A stretch of DNA of 64,000 bases from Staphylococcus roterodami (GTDB lineage Bacteria > Bacillota > Bacilli > Staphylococcales > Staphylococcaceae). The position numbers and the translations under genes were made by a program. The stretch spans positions 2,356,001-2,420,000 of the forward strand of contig CP092781.1 in the NCBI GenBank assembly GCA_022493055.1, written 5' to 3'. Positions 55,483 through 64,000 of this stretch are shown here, piece by piece; within the stretch, counting starts at the first letter, position 1; each line of letters starts with the position of its first letter. Under the pieces are notes generated by a model. That model was not told the DNA's origin and made no database searches. It worked only from the letters and a program-made list of their open reading frames with translations.

Positions 55483-56418
55483 TTATTTTAAAAAGTGATG
55501 CACTAAATTAGCAACGAGCTTTGCTGTTCTATTGTCTGCATCATACGTCGGATTCATTTCTGCAATACTAATAGAACTCACCTTTTCACTAGGTATAATT
55601 CGTTTTGCCAATTCAAAGACCGTATGCGGGTACAAACCTAACACTGCAGGCGCACTTACCCCTGGTGCAAATGCGCTATCAATGACATCCATACAAATCG
55701 TAAACATAATGATGTCATGTTCATGCACAAAACGCTCAATCATATCTTTAATAGGTGGCGACACATGGTTTAATAATTCATCTGCAAAGACATAATCAAT
55801 CTTCTTCTCTTTAGCATAATCAAATAAACTTTGCGTATTACCACCTTGAGCTATACCAAGAACTAAATAATCAGTATTGTCATCCTCTTCTAAAATTTGT
55901 CTAAAACTCGTACCAGATGTTGGTTCTTGTTCAGCACGAGTATCAAAATGCGCATCAATGTTAATCACACCGATTGACTGTGTTGGATAAACTTTACGCG
56001 TAGCTAAATATTGTGCATACGCAATATCATGTCCACCGCCTAATAAAAATGTTTGCCTATGATTAACGATTGATTTTGCTGCAAGTGTCGCAAATTCTTT
56101 TTGTGTATCAATGAGCGCATCGTGATCATGATAAACATTTCCATAATCGACTAAAGTTTCACATTGATTCAAATCTGGTAATCCAGCAAATGCATGTTTA
56201 ATCGCATCCGGTCCTTCTTTTGCACCAATACGCCCCTTATTCAAAGCAACACCTTCATCAACGGCATAACCTAATATTCCTACACCAGATGGCGATGTCT
56301 TTTTTTCCACTACTGACAAATCTTGAAACGTTACTGTTTGAAAATGTCTAAATTTTTTCGGGTCTGATTCACTATCTAATCTTCCAGTCCATAAATTTGG
56401 TTCACCTAGCTTGTACAC
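55483..56418 (-). CDS. hutG: Formimidoylglutamase
   Basis: A 311-residue manganese ureohydrolase of the arginase family. It converts N-formimino-L-glutamate to glutamate and formamide, the last step of histidine use. Metal-site motifs GGGHDIAYAQ (about 124-133), NIDAHFDTR (about 149-157) and CMDVIDSAFAPG (about 239-250) are complete. The GTG start at 56418 has GAGGGGG seven bases upstream. It is separate from hutUI, with the LysR gene and tandem repeat between. Confidence 0.95.
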   Translation of the reverse strand: MYKLGEPNLWTGRLDSESDPKKFRHFQTVTFQDLSVVEKKTSPSGVGILGYAVDEGVALNKGRIGAKEGPDAIKHAFAGLPDLNQCETLVDYGNVYHDHDALIDTQKEFATLAAKSIVNHRQTFLLGGGHDIAYAQYLATRKVYPTQSIGVINIDAHFDTRAEQEPTSGTSFRQILEEDDNTDYLVLGIAQGGNTQSLFDYAKEKKIDYVFADELLNHVSPPIKDMIERFVHEHDIIMFTICMDVIDSAFAPGVSAPAVLGLYPHTVFELAKRIIPSEKVSSISIAEMNPTYDADNRTAKLVANLVHHFLK

Positions 56419-56707
56419 AGCGTTTCCCCCTCTTATTCAAGTGGTTTATTAACAATTAAAGTATAACGTATAGCAAATTTTGAATTCAATTAATAGTTTA
56501 GTCCGTATCTTAAAAATACTTATCTAAATAACCTTTACCCCTATTTTCCACACATTAACGGATACTTTCCCAATTTATATTAATAAAATACGTCAAGACT
56601 ATTACATTTTCATTAATATTGACATAGACAATTTATCTCTTGGCTTGTAATATGTATAATTGTTACTAAAAGATATTTTGCTTGTTACCTAATGGAGGTT
56701 ACATATA

Positions 56708-57970
56708 ATGAAAAACAATAAAATTTCTGGTTTTCAATGGGCAATGACGATTTTCGTATTCTTTGTCATTACAATGGCTCTATCCATTATGCTTAGAGAT
56801 TTCCAGTCTAGAATTGGTGTAAAACACTTTATATTTGAAGTCACTGATTTAGCACCTTTGATTGCTGCAATCGTCTGTATACTCGTTTTCAAATATAAAA
56901 AAGTTCAACTTGCAGGTTTAAAGTTCACAATAAGTTTAAAAGTTATTGAGCGTATTTTATTAGCATTAATTCTACCTTTAATTATTTTGATTATCGGAAT
57001 GTTTAGCTTTAATACCTTTGCTGATAGCTTTATCTTATTACAATCAACAGATTTATCGGTACCTATCACACACATATTAATCGGTCATATTTTAATGGCC
57101 TTTGTAGTAGAATTTGGTTTCCGTTCATACTTACAAAATATTGTTGAAACGAAAATGAACACATTCTTTGCAAGTATCGTTGTTGGTTTAATTTATTCTG
57201 TTTTCTCAGCAAATACAACATATGGTACAGAATTTGCAGCTTATAATTTCCTTTATACATTTTCATTCTCAATGATACTTGGTGAATTAATAAGGGCTAC
57301 AAAAGGACGTACAATTTACATTGCAACTATATTCCATGCTTCTATGACATTTGGACTTGTTTTCTTGTTTAGTGAAGAAATCGGCGATTTATTTTCAATC
57401 AAAGTCATTGCAATTTCAACATCAATCGTTGCGGTAGCATACATTGGATTAAGTTTAATTATCCGAGGCATTGCATACTTAACAACTAAACGAAGTCTTG
57501 ATGAAGTTGAACCTAATAATTATTTAGACCATATCAATGATGACGCAGAAGCAGAAGACGTAAAAGACGACAAAACTAATACTCAAGATCACAAAGCAGA
57601 AAAAGCAGCAACTGCGGGTGCAGTAACTGCAACAACAGCTGGCATTGCTAAACACGATAATGTAACTACATCAGATGAAGAAGCAAATGTGAATCTAGAG
57701 GATAATCCAACATCAGAAGTAGGTCATTCAGAAAATCAATCTGCAGCAATAGAAGACGAGGAAAGAGTAATCGCTCCAGAAGCAACTGAATCTGCAGATC
57801 AAAACAAAAACATCCAAACTGAAGTTGATACAAACAATGCAAATGATGATAAAAATTCGTCATTGAAAGAACCTTCAACTTATAAAGATGATCGACGTTC
57901 ATCGGTGGTAATCGATGCAGAAAAACATATCGAAAAGACTGAAGAACAATCAACAGACACAAACAAATAA
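56708..57970 (+). CDS. spdC: SpdC/LyrA, CPBP-like membrane protein
   Basis: A 420-residue membrane protein (lysostaphin resistance protein A) known to influence wall architecture and protein display and to act with WalK. Eight hydrophobic segments fill residues 1-260 and include a CPBP domain. Its first catalytic motif is degenerate (VEFGFR in place of EExxxR), so proteolysis is unlikely. The C-terminal 150 residues are a cytosolic low-complexity tail rich in Asp, Glu, Lys, Ala and Thr. AATGGAGG lies upstream. A strong terminator follows. Confidence 0.93.
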   Translation: MKNNKISGFQWAMTIFVFFVITMALSIMLRDFQSRIGVKHFIFEVTDLAPLIAAIVCILVFKYKKVQLAGLKFTISLKVIERILLALILPLIILIIGMFSFNTFADSFILLQSTDLSVPITHILIGHILMAFVVEFGFRSYLQNIVETKMNTFFASIVVGLIYSVFSANTTYGTEFAAYNFLYTFSFSMILGELIRATKGRTIYIATIFHASMTFGLVFLFSEEIGDLFSIKVIAISTSIVAVAYIGLSLIIRGIAYLTTKRSLDEVEPNNYLDHINDDAEAEDVKDDKTNTQDHKAEKAATAGAVTATTAGIAKHDNVTTSDEEANVNLEDNPTSEVGHSENQSAAIEDEERVIAPEATESADQNKNIQTEVDTNNANDDKNSSLKEPSTYKDDRRSSVVIDAEKHIEKTEEQSTDTNK

Positions 57971-57974
57971 TAAC

Positions 57975-58025
57975 AAAGCGCTTGCTAAATCATCACTTTA
58001 ATAGATGCTAGCAAGCGCTTTTTAT
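57975..58025. terminator. Bidirectional terminator between spdC and rpiA
   Basis: A perfect 13-bp stem, AAAGCGCTTGCTA with TAGCAAGCGCTTT, followed by TTT. Confidence 0.92.
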
Positions 58026-58028
58026 ATA

Positions 58029-58715
58029 TTATTTTTCTAAAATTTTCACACCATCTTGAGTACCTACAATAACTTGATCTGCCATATCTAAGAAATATCC
58101 TGTCTCAAATACTCCAGTCAGATGAATTAAATATTCATGGAATTGATATGGGTCAATACCTTCTGGAAGTTGACAGTCTAAAATATAGTTACCATTATCT
58201 GTTATAAAGGCAACATCTTCATTTACACGACGTTCTACTTTAATATCAGCATATGATTCAATTTTACGTAAAATGTGATACCAATTAAATTTGTCAACTT
58301 CTACTGGTAACTTAAAAGTTTCTCCTAAATATCGTACAATTTTAGTTTCATCAACAACAACAACAAAACGTGACGCCATTTCATCGATAACTTTTTCTCT
58401 AAACAAAGCACCACCCCCACCTTTAATAATATTTAAAGACGGATCCACTTCATCTGCACCATCAATTGCTAAATCAATATGATCCACATCATTAATTTCA
58501 CAAATTTTAATGCCTAATTCTTTAGCTAGAAATGCAATTTTATTTGAAGTACAAACACCAGTAATATTGTAACCTCGATTTTTAATTAGTTCCGCCATTT
58601 TCGGCAACAGCAATTCCATCGTACTTCCTGTACCAATTCCAAGTACCATATCACCATTGATTTGGCTTAAAACATCATCCAACGTCATCAACTTAAGTGC
58701 TTTGACATCTTTCAT
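58029..58715 (-). CDS. rpiA: Ribose-5-phosphate isomerase A
   Basis: A 228-residue pentose phosphate enzyme that interconverts ribulose 5-phosphate and ribose 5-phosphate. GTGST (28-32), DGADEVD (85-91) and KGGGGALFREK (98-108) hold the phosphate-binding and catalytic residues. GGGAGG precedes the ATG. It is transcribed alone. The RpiR-type regulator at 35103 lies 23 kb away and is not adjacent. Confidence 0.96.
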   Translation of the reverse strand: MKDVKALKLMTLDDVLSQINGDMVLGIGTGSTMELLLPKMAELIKNRGYNITGVCTSNKIAFLAKELGIKICEINDVDHIDLAIDGADEVDPSLNIIKGGGGALFREKVIDEMASRFVVVVDETKIVRYLGETFKLPVEVDKFNWYHILRKIESYADIKVERRVNEDVAFITDNGNYILDCQLPEGIDPYQFHEYLIHLTGVFETGYFLDMADQVIVGTQDGVKILEK

Positions 58716-58886
58716 GCGGGTAGCCTCCCATATTTCTGTAATCTATTCAATTAATATTTTACATGACCAGTATAAATTAACATACCCTTATTTCTAACAT
58801 TTTTTAAAACAATTCAATCAACATTCGTATAAAAATAAAGTTTTTATAGTACAATATATTTTAAACTTCACTCTAAGGAGAATGAC

Positions 58887-59540
58887 ATGATAGCAATTCA
58901 TGCAATATCGACTGGGAAAATACAAGATTTACCTTATAGCACCAAAAGACCCATGCGCTCAGCATTAGATAAAACCGCAATTAAAGAAAGAACATGGTTA
59001 TCAACAATAGGTTTTTCAGGTGATGAACAAGCATATAAAGACCATGGAGGTCCTCATAAAGCTGTTTGTGGATTTAGTAAACATAACTATAATATGTATC
59101 TTAATGACCTTATTGAATTACCTACCCATGCCATGTTTGGAGAAAATTTAACCTTTGAAAATTTAGACGAAGCTGATGTTTTTTTCGGCAATCAATATCA
59201 TTTAGGAGAAGCGGTCATCGAAGTTTCTGAAATTCGAGAACCTTGTTGGAAAATACAAGCAAAGTATAATATCCCTGATTTAGTGAAGCGCATGTCTACT
59301 TCTGGAAAAACAGGATTCTATTTCCGTGTATTAAAGCAAGGTTATGTTACACCCAATGATCAACTATATTTGATTAAAGAGGCACCCATTGAACATCGTA
59401 TGTCCATTCAGCAACTAAATCACTTATATTATAACGACAGACAAAACCAAACAATGCTCTTACAAGCACTCAATAATCCATACTTATCTCCTGCACGACG
59501 CGAAAAGCTTCAAAAAATGTATGATAGAACATTAAAATAA
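58887..59540 (+). CDS. MOSC domain protein, YiiM-like
   Basis: A 217-residue cytosolic protein with a MOSC beta-barrel. YKDHGGPHKAVCGFS, FGENLTFENLDE and the conserved cysteine in REPCWKIQAKYNIPDLVKRM match the YiiM group, whose members reduce N-hydroxylated bases using a molybdenum cofactor and partner proteins. The C-terminal 60 residues form a 3-alpha helical extension. AAGGAG lies before the ATG. The gene is single. Confidence 0.88.
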   Translation: MIAIHAISTGKIQDLPYSTKRPMRSALDKTAIKERTWLSTIGFSGDEQAYKDHGGPHKAVCGFSKHNYNMYLNDLIELPTHAMFGENLTFENLDEADVFFGNQYHLGEAVIEVSEIREPCWKIQAKYNIPDLVKRMSTSGKTGFYFRVLKQGYVTPNDQLYLIKEAPIEHRMSIQQLNHLYYNDRQNQTMLLQALNNPYLSPARREKLQKMYDRTLK

Positions 59541-59581
59541 TTAGTTATAAATTTGTTTCAAAGTTAAATAACTATGATAAA

Positions 59582-59663
59582 AAGGAATCAACCTCGACAT
59601 TAAATGTTAGTTCATTAGCAATGCTACCATTTTAAATACCACCATGTCGTTCGGTTGATTCCT
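59582..59663. terminator. Long hairpin between convergent genes
   Basis: AGGAATCAACC pairs with GGTTGATTCCT and CGACAT with ATGTCG; the loop is about 42 bases. Two smaller inverted repeats, AACTATG/CATAGTT (59735-59757) and the palindrome CTTCAATTGAAG (59762-59773), lie between it and the epimerase stop codon. Confidence 0.65.
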
Positions 59664-59796
59664 ATATTTATATAAAGTATTCCACTTATATTATTAACGT
59701 ACTTATAAATTGTATTGCCCGTATGACTTCAAATAACTATGTTGCAATCGCATAGTTCAAACTTCAATTGAAGCTATCAGACAGCCAACAAGGACT

Positions 59797-60816
59797 TTAT
59801 TCATTATCAACTTTTTCTTGAATGCGGAAACTAGTTGTCGATTTAAATACTACGCCAGCTTTTAAAATGGATGGCGCCGTATCACCATATAAATTAATAT
59901 CATTTGGTAAAAATTGTGTTTCCAACGTAAAGCCAGAGTGTGGTTTATAAATATTAAATGAACTTTCCCATTCATCAGGATGATTAAAAGTAAAAAATAC
60001 AACATGTGGCATATCTGTATCTACCTCTAATGAAAATTCATGATTTTCAACAAACATCTTATGTTCACCAACAGTAAATGGATGGTCTAACCCACCAAAA
60101 CTTGTCATCTGTTCTCTTAGTTGAGGATGTTGTGACGTAAAAATATCACTTAACTTGATTTTATTATGTTCAAATATCTCATGTAAATCGAGAACTTCAC
60201 CAGTAACAATGTTTCTATCATCTAATAAATACATATCCAACTGCTTACTAGAAATACGATGATTATCAACTACATTATTATCTCTATTCAAATTAAAATA
60301 CACATGATTTGTAGGATTAAATAACGTATCTTCTGTTGCAACTGCTTCATATTCAATAGACCATTGATGATCGGCATCATAAATATGTGTAATCGTTACA
60401 TTTATATCACCTGGGAAATGATCGTCTGTTGATCTCAACACAGTTTTAAAAATCACCTTTATTTGAGCAATTTCATTTCTAATTTCATAATCAAATAACT
60501 TACTATCTAAACCGTTACACCCACCATGTAAATGATGTTCTCCATTATTTTGCTCTAACTGATACTGCTTACTATTCAACTGGAAATTAGCATTGTCAAT
60601 TCTCCCACTATACCTACCAATTGAAGCACCAAATTTAAATGGATTATTGTGATAGAATTCATCTGCTTCAACAACATTCCCCAAAACAATATTATTATCA
60701 TGATATTTCCAAGATACTACTCTCGCTCCATAATTCGTAAAAATAATTTTAGTTTCATCATTATCAATTTTGATTAAATCTACACCATGTCTTTGATGTT
60801 CAACTTCAACTATCAT
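59797..60816 (-). CDS. Aldose 1-epimerase family protein
   Basis: A 339-residue mutarotase (GalM-type) that interconverts sugar anomers. The phosphate-free sugar site is seen in GRYSGRID, EHHLHGG, NPTNHVYFNLN (catalytic His) and TLETQFLPN (catalytic Glu). No galactose operon is adjacent. GGGAG precedes the ATG. It begins 29 bases after the YnfA family gene on the same strand. Confidence 0.92.
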   Translation of the reverse strand: MIVEVEHQRHGVDLIKIDNDETKIIFTNYGARVVSWKYHDNNIVLGNVVEADEFYHNNPFKFGASIGRYSGRIDNANFQLNSKQYQLEQNNGEHHLHGGCNGLDSKLFDYEIRNEIAQIKVIFKTVLRSTDDHFPGDINVTITHIYDADHQWSIEYEAVATEDTLFNPTNHVYFNLNRDNNVVDNHRISSKQLDMYLLDDRNIVTGEVLDLHEIFEHNKIKLSDIFTSQHPQLREQMTSFGGLDHPFTVGEHKMFVENHEFSLEVDTDMPHVVFFTFNHPDEWESSFNIYKPHSGFTLETQFLPNDINLYGDTAPSILKAGVVFKSTTSFRIQEKVDNE

Positions 60817-60845
60817 TTTTACTTCTCCCTTCTAACCACACGTGT

Positions 60846-61172
60846 TTAAGCTCTGCTGGGTAGCAACATTACTAAAACACCTACAATACAAATGATTGCA
60901 CCTATAACGTCATACTTATCCGGCATTTGTTTATCAACAATCATTGCGAAAATTAAACTCATAATAATAAACACGCCACCATATGCAGCATAGACTCTAC
61001 CGAATGTCGGATATGATTGAAATGTTGCAATAACACCATATAACATTAAAACCACGCCACCTATCAGACCAAATAGTGATGACTGTCCTTCCCTAAGCCA
61101 CAGCCAAATAAGGTATCCCCCACCTATTTCACATATTCCTGCTAATATAAATATAAAAATTGGATATAACAT
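60846..61172 (-). CDS. YnfA family small membrane protein
   Basis: A 108-residue protein with four transmembrane segments of the UPF0060/YnfA family, related to small multidrug resistance transporters. [31 protein letters not shown] and [15 protein letters not shown] are the family marks. Whether it exports drugs is not known. It is upstream of the aldose epimerase in a probable operon. Confidence 0.92.
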   Translation of the reverse strand: MLYPIFIFILAGICEIGGGYLIWLWLREGQSSLFGLIGGVVLMLYGVIATFQSYPTFGRVYAAYGGVFIIMSLIFAMIVDKQMPDKYDVIGAIICIVGVLVMLLPSRA

Positions 61173-61329
61173 TACATCACTCCATTATGTAGTTCCAAAA
61201 GACATTCAATCAATTGCATTGTATTTATTAATAAAACTTATTACTTCACATTCCCATTTAAAAAGTTCGTTTTCACATACATATTGTACACTTTTTTAGG
61301 CATTATTCTATAGATAAATTCAAAAAAAT

Positions 61330-61382
61330 AAGAGTAACACGCTTACATCATCATTTTATTATGATAAATGTGTGTCACTCTT
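61330..61382 (-). terminator. Terminator of natAB
   Basis: AAGAGT and ACTCTT close a long stem with inner ACAC/GTGT pairs. Seven U follow on the minus strand. Confidence 0.8.
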
Positions 61383-61390
61383 ACTATGTT

Positions 61391-62623
61391 TTATTGTTTG
61401 AATACACGTTTCATTGAATTAAATAAGCCACGTTCAAATGTCAGTACTGAATCTTTATATGTTTTAATTGCTACCCACAATAAGACTGCTACCATTGCAA
61501 TTGAAATTAAAGAACTTATAATTACTTCATGGATTTGAAGCGCTGAAGTTTGGGCACGTACAACTAACTGAAACGGCGCTAAAAATGGAATATAACTTGT
61601 GATCATCGCAAATTTCCCATCAGGATTATTAATCGTAAACATCGCGATATAAAATGCAATCAAACCAAGTAATGTCATTGGCATCATAGACTGATTTAAA
61701 TCTTCAATTCTAGATGTTAATGATCCAAGAATGGCTGCAAGTAATACATACGCCATGATTCCAACAATACTACTTATAATTCCGACAATAATAATTTGCC
61801 AAGATAATTGATTCATTTCAACATTAAAGCCTTTAAGTAAGTCTTTTAAATCAAATGCATAAATACATACAACTGCCATCAATACAATTAAAATAATCTG
61901 AGTCAAGGCAACTGCAATCACACCTAAAATTTTAGCAAAGATATGCTGAACAGGAGAAATACTAGTAATAATCATTTCAATTACGCGTGATGTCTTCTCA
62001 CTAGCGATTTCCATTGCTATTTGAGATGCATAATTTAAAATGACAAAGAACATTAAAAAGATAATGCCATATGCCAATGCATAGTTAAAAATCTTTTGTC
62101 CTTCAGATACTTTATCAACTTCATCTTTAGAAACAATTTTATTGTTAACTTTACTTTGTGCTTGTAATTTTTGTAAGTCTTGCTTATTAATATTTAATTC
62201 GGTAGCAATAAAGTTCGTTTGAATTGTTGTTAATAAAGCAGTCACTTTTTGCGAATCCTCTTTACTTACACGTTTCTCACTTATAATGGTCGCTTGTAAT
62301 GTATTATCTTTATTCAAATTGATAACATAAGCTTTATCGAGTTTATGGTTTTTCACTTGCTTTTCAGCGTTTTCTTTAGAGACTTTTGTATATTTAGTAT
62401 CACTTTGAAACGCTTTTCCCTGCTGCTTAAATGCATTATAAATTTGTTCATTCGGTGCTGCCACACCAATTTTATCTGGTCCATCATCAAACATATTTAT
62501 AATCTTATCGATATTTGAAAGACCAATCATTAAGATTGCAATGATAACCATAAAAATAATAAATGATTTTGCTTTAATTTTATTAATATAAGTCAAACTG
62601 AATGTCGCCCAAAACTTATTCAT
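61391..62623 (-). CDS. natB: ABC transporter permease, NatB-like
   Basis: A 410-residue ABC-2 type exporter permease. One N-terminal transmembrane segment (about 18-38), a large extracellular domain of about 130 residues rich in Lys and Gln, and six C-terminal segments match NatB, the sodium-exporting subunit known in Bacillus. The block ASEKTSRVIEMIITSISPVQHIFAKILG is characteristic, given here by its core SEKTSRVIEMIITS. The ATG at 62623 follows AGGTGGCAAGG and overlaps natA by eight bases. The substrate in staphylococci is not proven. Confidence 0.88.
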   Translation of the reverse strand: MNKFWATFSLTYINKIKAKSFIIFMVIIAILMIGLSNIDKIINMFDDGPDKIGVAAPNEQIYNAFKQQGKAFQSDTKYTKVSKENAEKQVKNHKLDKAYVINLNKDNTLQATIISEKRVSKEDSQKVTALLTTIQTNFIATELNINKQDLQKLQAQSKVNNKIVSKDEVDKVSEGQKIFNYALAYGIIFLMFFVILNYASQIAMEIASEKTSRVIEMIITSISPVQHIFAKILGVIAVALTQIILIVLMAVVCIYAFDLKDLLKGFNVEMNQLSWQIIIVGIISSIVGIMAYVLLAAILGSLTSRIEDLNQSMMPMTLLGLIAFYIAMFTINNPDGKFAMITSYIPFLAPFQLVVRAQTSALQIHEVIISSLISIAMVAVLLWVAIKTYKDSVLTFERGLFNSMKRVFKQ

Positions 62624-63515
62624 CCTTGCCACCTACTTTCGCAATGAATATATCTTGTAATGATGGCTCTACAACTTGGAATCGTTTAACATATCCTTGT
62701 TGAGTAACAACTTGATAAATATTTTTGGCTACGTCTTCATTCTCAATCGTCAACTGAAGACCTTTCTTCATGTTTTCACTTTGAATGATGCCATCTATTT
62801 GCGATAAATCTGGTAGTGTTGTTTCTGATTCAATGACAACTTTCTTGTTACCATTAGAAGCGCGTACATGTTTGATATCACCAGAAACAACTAATTGACC
62901 TTTATCTAAAATACAAACATCATCACATAATTCTTCAACATGCTCCATACGGTGTGAGCTATAAACAATCGTACTGCCCTCATCATTTAAATCTTTAACT
63001 GCTTCTTTCAACAGTTCAACATTGACCGGATCTAGACCACTGAAAGGCTCATCTAATATTAGTAATTCTGGTTTATGTAACATACTTGCTAACAGCTGAA
63101 TTTTTTGTTGATTCCCTTTTGATAGACTATCAATTCGCTTTTTGCGATTTTCAGTAATATCAAAACGCTCAAGCCAATAAGATATTTGTTGTTGTATTTC
63201 TGCTTTTGACATTCCCTTTAAAGTTGCCAAATATTTCAATTCTTCTTCAACTGTCAATTTCCCATGTAAACCGCGTTCTTCCGGTAAATAACCAATACGA
63301 TTGTACATTGTTTTATCTAGTTTTTTACCGTTATACGTAATGTGTCCTTCTGTTGGTTCACTTAAGCCTAAAATCATACGAAATGTCGTTGTTTTACCTG
63401 CACCATTTCTTCCTAGAAAGCCTAACATTTTGCCTGATTCTAACTCTAATGAAATATCATTTACTGCCGTCATCTTACCAAAACGTTTTGTAACATGTTC
63501 AATTACAAGTCCCAT
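62616..63515 (-). CDS. natA: ABC transporter ATP-binding protein, NatA-like
   Basis: A 299-residue ATPase subunit. Walker A GRNGAGKT (35-42), signature LSKGNQQK (131-138), Walker B LLILDEP (151-157) and H-loop SSHRMEH are intact. The C-terminal 80 residues are the DUF4162-type extension usual in NatA and drug exporters. GGAGG precedes the ATG. It is the first gene of natAB. An 8-bp inverted repeat lies 90-112 bases upstream. Confidence 0.9.
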   Translation of the reverse strand: MGLVIEHVTKRFGKMTAVNDISLELESGKMLGFLGRNGAGKTTTFRMILGLSEPTEGHITYNGKKLDKTMYNRIGYLPEERGLHGKLTVEEELKYLATLKGMSKAEIQQQISYWLERFDITENRKKRIDSLSKGNQQKIQLLASMLHKPELLILDEPFSGLDPVNVELLKEAVKDLNDEGSTIVYSSHRMEHVEELCDDVCILDKGQLVVSGDIKHVRASNGNKKVVIESETTLPDLSQIDGIIQSENMKKGLQLTIENEDVAKNIYQVVTQQGYVKRFQVVEPSLQDIFIAKVGGKDE

Positions 63516-63604
63516 CTTTTACCTCCTAAAATAATATCTATTTATCTTAATATAACATTTCTATACACTTTACATACAATATTTTTTAAATTTTCAAGGT
63601 TGAA

Positions 63605-63627
63605 AATGACTCATATTTAGAGTCATT
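63605..63627. promoter_or_regulatory. Inverted repeat upstream of natA
   Basis: AATGACTC-N7-GAGTCATT is a perfect 8-bp inverted repeat, of the size of a GntR or similar dimeric repressor site. No regulator gene is adjacent within the window. Confidence 0.45.
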
Positions 63628-63674
63628 AATGTTTGGAAAACTCTTTTCATTGTTCTAATGCTTCATTTGCAAAA

Positions 63675-63706
63675 AAATATCCCAGCAACAATCTGCTGAG
63701 ATATTT
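63675..63706 (-). terminator. Terminator of the membrane protein at the right edge
   Basis: AAATATCcCAGCA pairs with TGCTGaGATATTT (one mismatch), and an A-run upstream gives six U on the minus transcript. Confidence 0.85.
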
Positions 63707-63712
63707 ATATCA

Positions 63713-64000
63713 TTACAATTGATTATCTGTTTCTTCCGGTGTTTTCGGTGTTTCTAATGTTTCAGATGTTCCAGCTGCTTCTGGTTGTTTTTTAATTGTA
63801 GATGGGTATTTTGGGCTTTCGCCATATTTATTTGCCGGCTTACTGTCAAAGCATAGGAATACTATCATTGTAACTGAAAGTCCAAAATAAATAAGATAAA
63901 GAAGTATTAACAAAATTAAAATTCCAATTGGCATATACATTAAATCATTATCATAATATGATTCGATACACTGCGCTACTATAGAGAATACAATACCATA
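63713..64000 (-). CDS. Membrane protein, partial at window edge
   Basis: The minus frame ending at 63713 stays open through position 64000, so the N-terminus lies outside the window. An ATG at 63940 has no ribosome site and falls inside a hydrophobic protein, so it is probably internal. The visible 95 residues contain part of one membrane segment (YGIVFSIVAQ), a second (about 25 residues, rich in Ile and Leu) and a polar C-terminal tail with Pro, Thr and Glu repeats (TSETLETPKTPEETDNQ). The family was not recognised. Confidence 0.75.
   Translation of the reverse strand, partial: YGIVFSIVAQCIESYYDNDLMYMPIGILILLILLYLIYFGLSVTMIVFLCFDSKPANKYGESPKYPSTIKKQPEAAGTSETLETPKTPEETDNQL

Overview
The window is AT-rich chromosomal DNA from Staphylococcus aureus or a very close relative of the S. 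aureus complex. The evidence is the FhuD2 lipoprotein with its known ligand residues, a complete ureABCEFGD cluster, SarR and a two-domain Sar protein next to ssaA, SagA, LcpC, SpdC/LyrA, and an RNA matching RsaI between suhB and a WYL regulator. No phage, insertion sequence, CRISPR array or resistance island was recognised. This is core genome; its novelty lies in regulatory DNA, two damaged genes and one tandem repeat.

Layout. 1-6.1 kb: a small secreted protein of unknown role, a GNAT acetyltransferase, bioY behind a textbook BirA operator, a nucleoside hydrolase gene broken by an early stop codon, fhuD2 behind a Fur box, and an acyl-CoA dehydrogenase-like gene. 6.2-12.5 kb: urea transporter, then urease structural and accessory genes. 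12.6-16.6 kb: a regulator block (sarR, sarY, a 652-residue AraC-type regulator). 17-22.6 kb: ssaA and a shorter ssaA-like gene, both preceded by WalR-type sites, flanking a frameshifted NhaC-type transporter gene, an opine-dehydrogenase-like gene and a small membrane protein. 22.8-30 kb: a 2-hydroxyacid dehydrogenase, an FAD monooxygenase, sagA, and the formate dehydrogenase fdhA with a DUF1641 partner. 30.5-36 kb: lcpC, suhB, RsaI, a WYL regulator, a CAAX-type protease and an RpiR regulator. 36.4-47.1 kb: an amino acid permease, small membrane proteins, a HAD phosphatase, a bile-acid-type symporter, the alpha-glucoside PTS glvC with its RpiR regulator, and a NhaC-family transporter under a SAM-I riboswitch. 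47.5-56.4 kb: SDR dehydrogenase, M20 amidohydrolase, SulP transporter, hutI, hutU, a LysR regulator, a seven-copy 60-bp tandem repeat and hutG. 56.7-64 kb: spdC/lyrA, rpiA, MOSC protein, aldose epimerase, YnfA family protein, natBA and a membrane protein cut by the window edge.

How the genes work together. Nitrogen and carbon scavenging dominates: urea uptake plus urease, histidine degradation (hutU, hutI, hutG; hutH is not here), alpha-glucoside uptake and formate oxidation. Candidate CcpA (cre) sites lie before RsaI, the amino acid permease, glvC and hutU. Cell-wall genes form a second theme: ssaA, the ssaA-like gene, sagA, lcpC and spdC, with WalR-type sites before both CHAP proteins.

Most notable: (1) a seven-copy, 60-bp repeat that begins inside the end of the LysR gene; (2) a nonsense codon between the metal-binding motif and the body of the nucleoside hydrolase; (3) a one-base deletion in an NhaC-family gene; (4) a SAM riboswitch on the second NhaC-family gene, which points to methionine transport; (5) a consensus promoter and inverted repeat far upstream of the RpiR gene at 35.1 kb; (6) a perfect 16-bp palindrome between glvC and its regulator. 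I did not find a clearly new multi-gene system.
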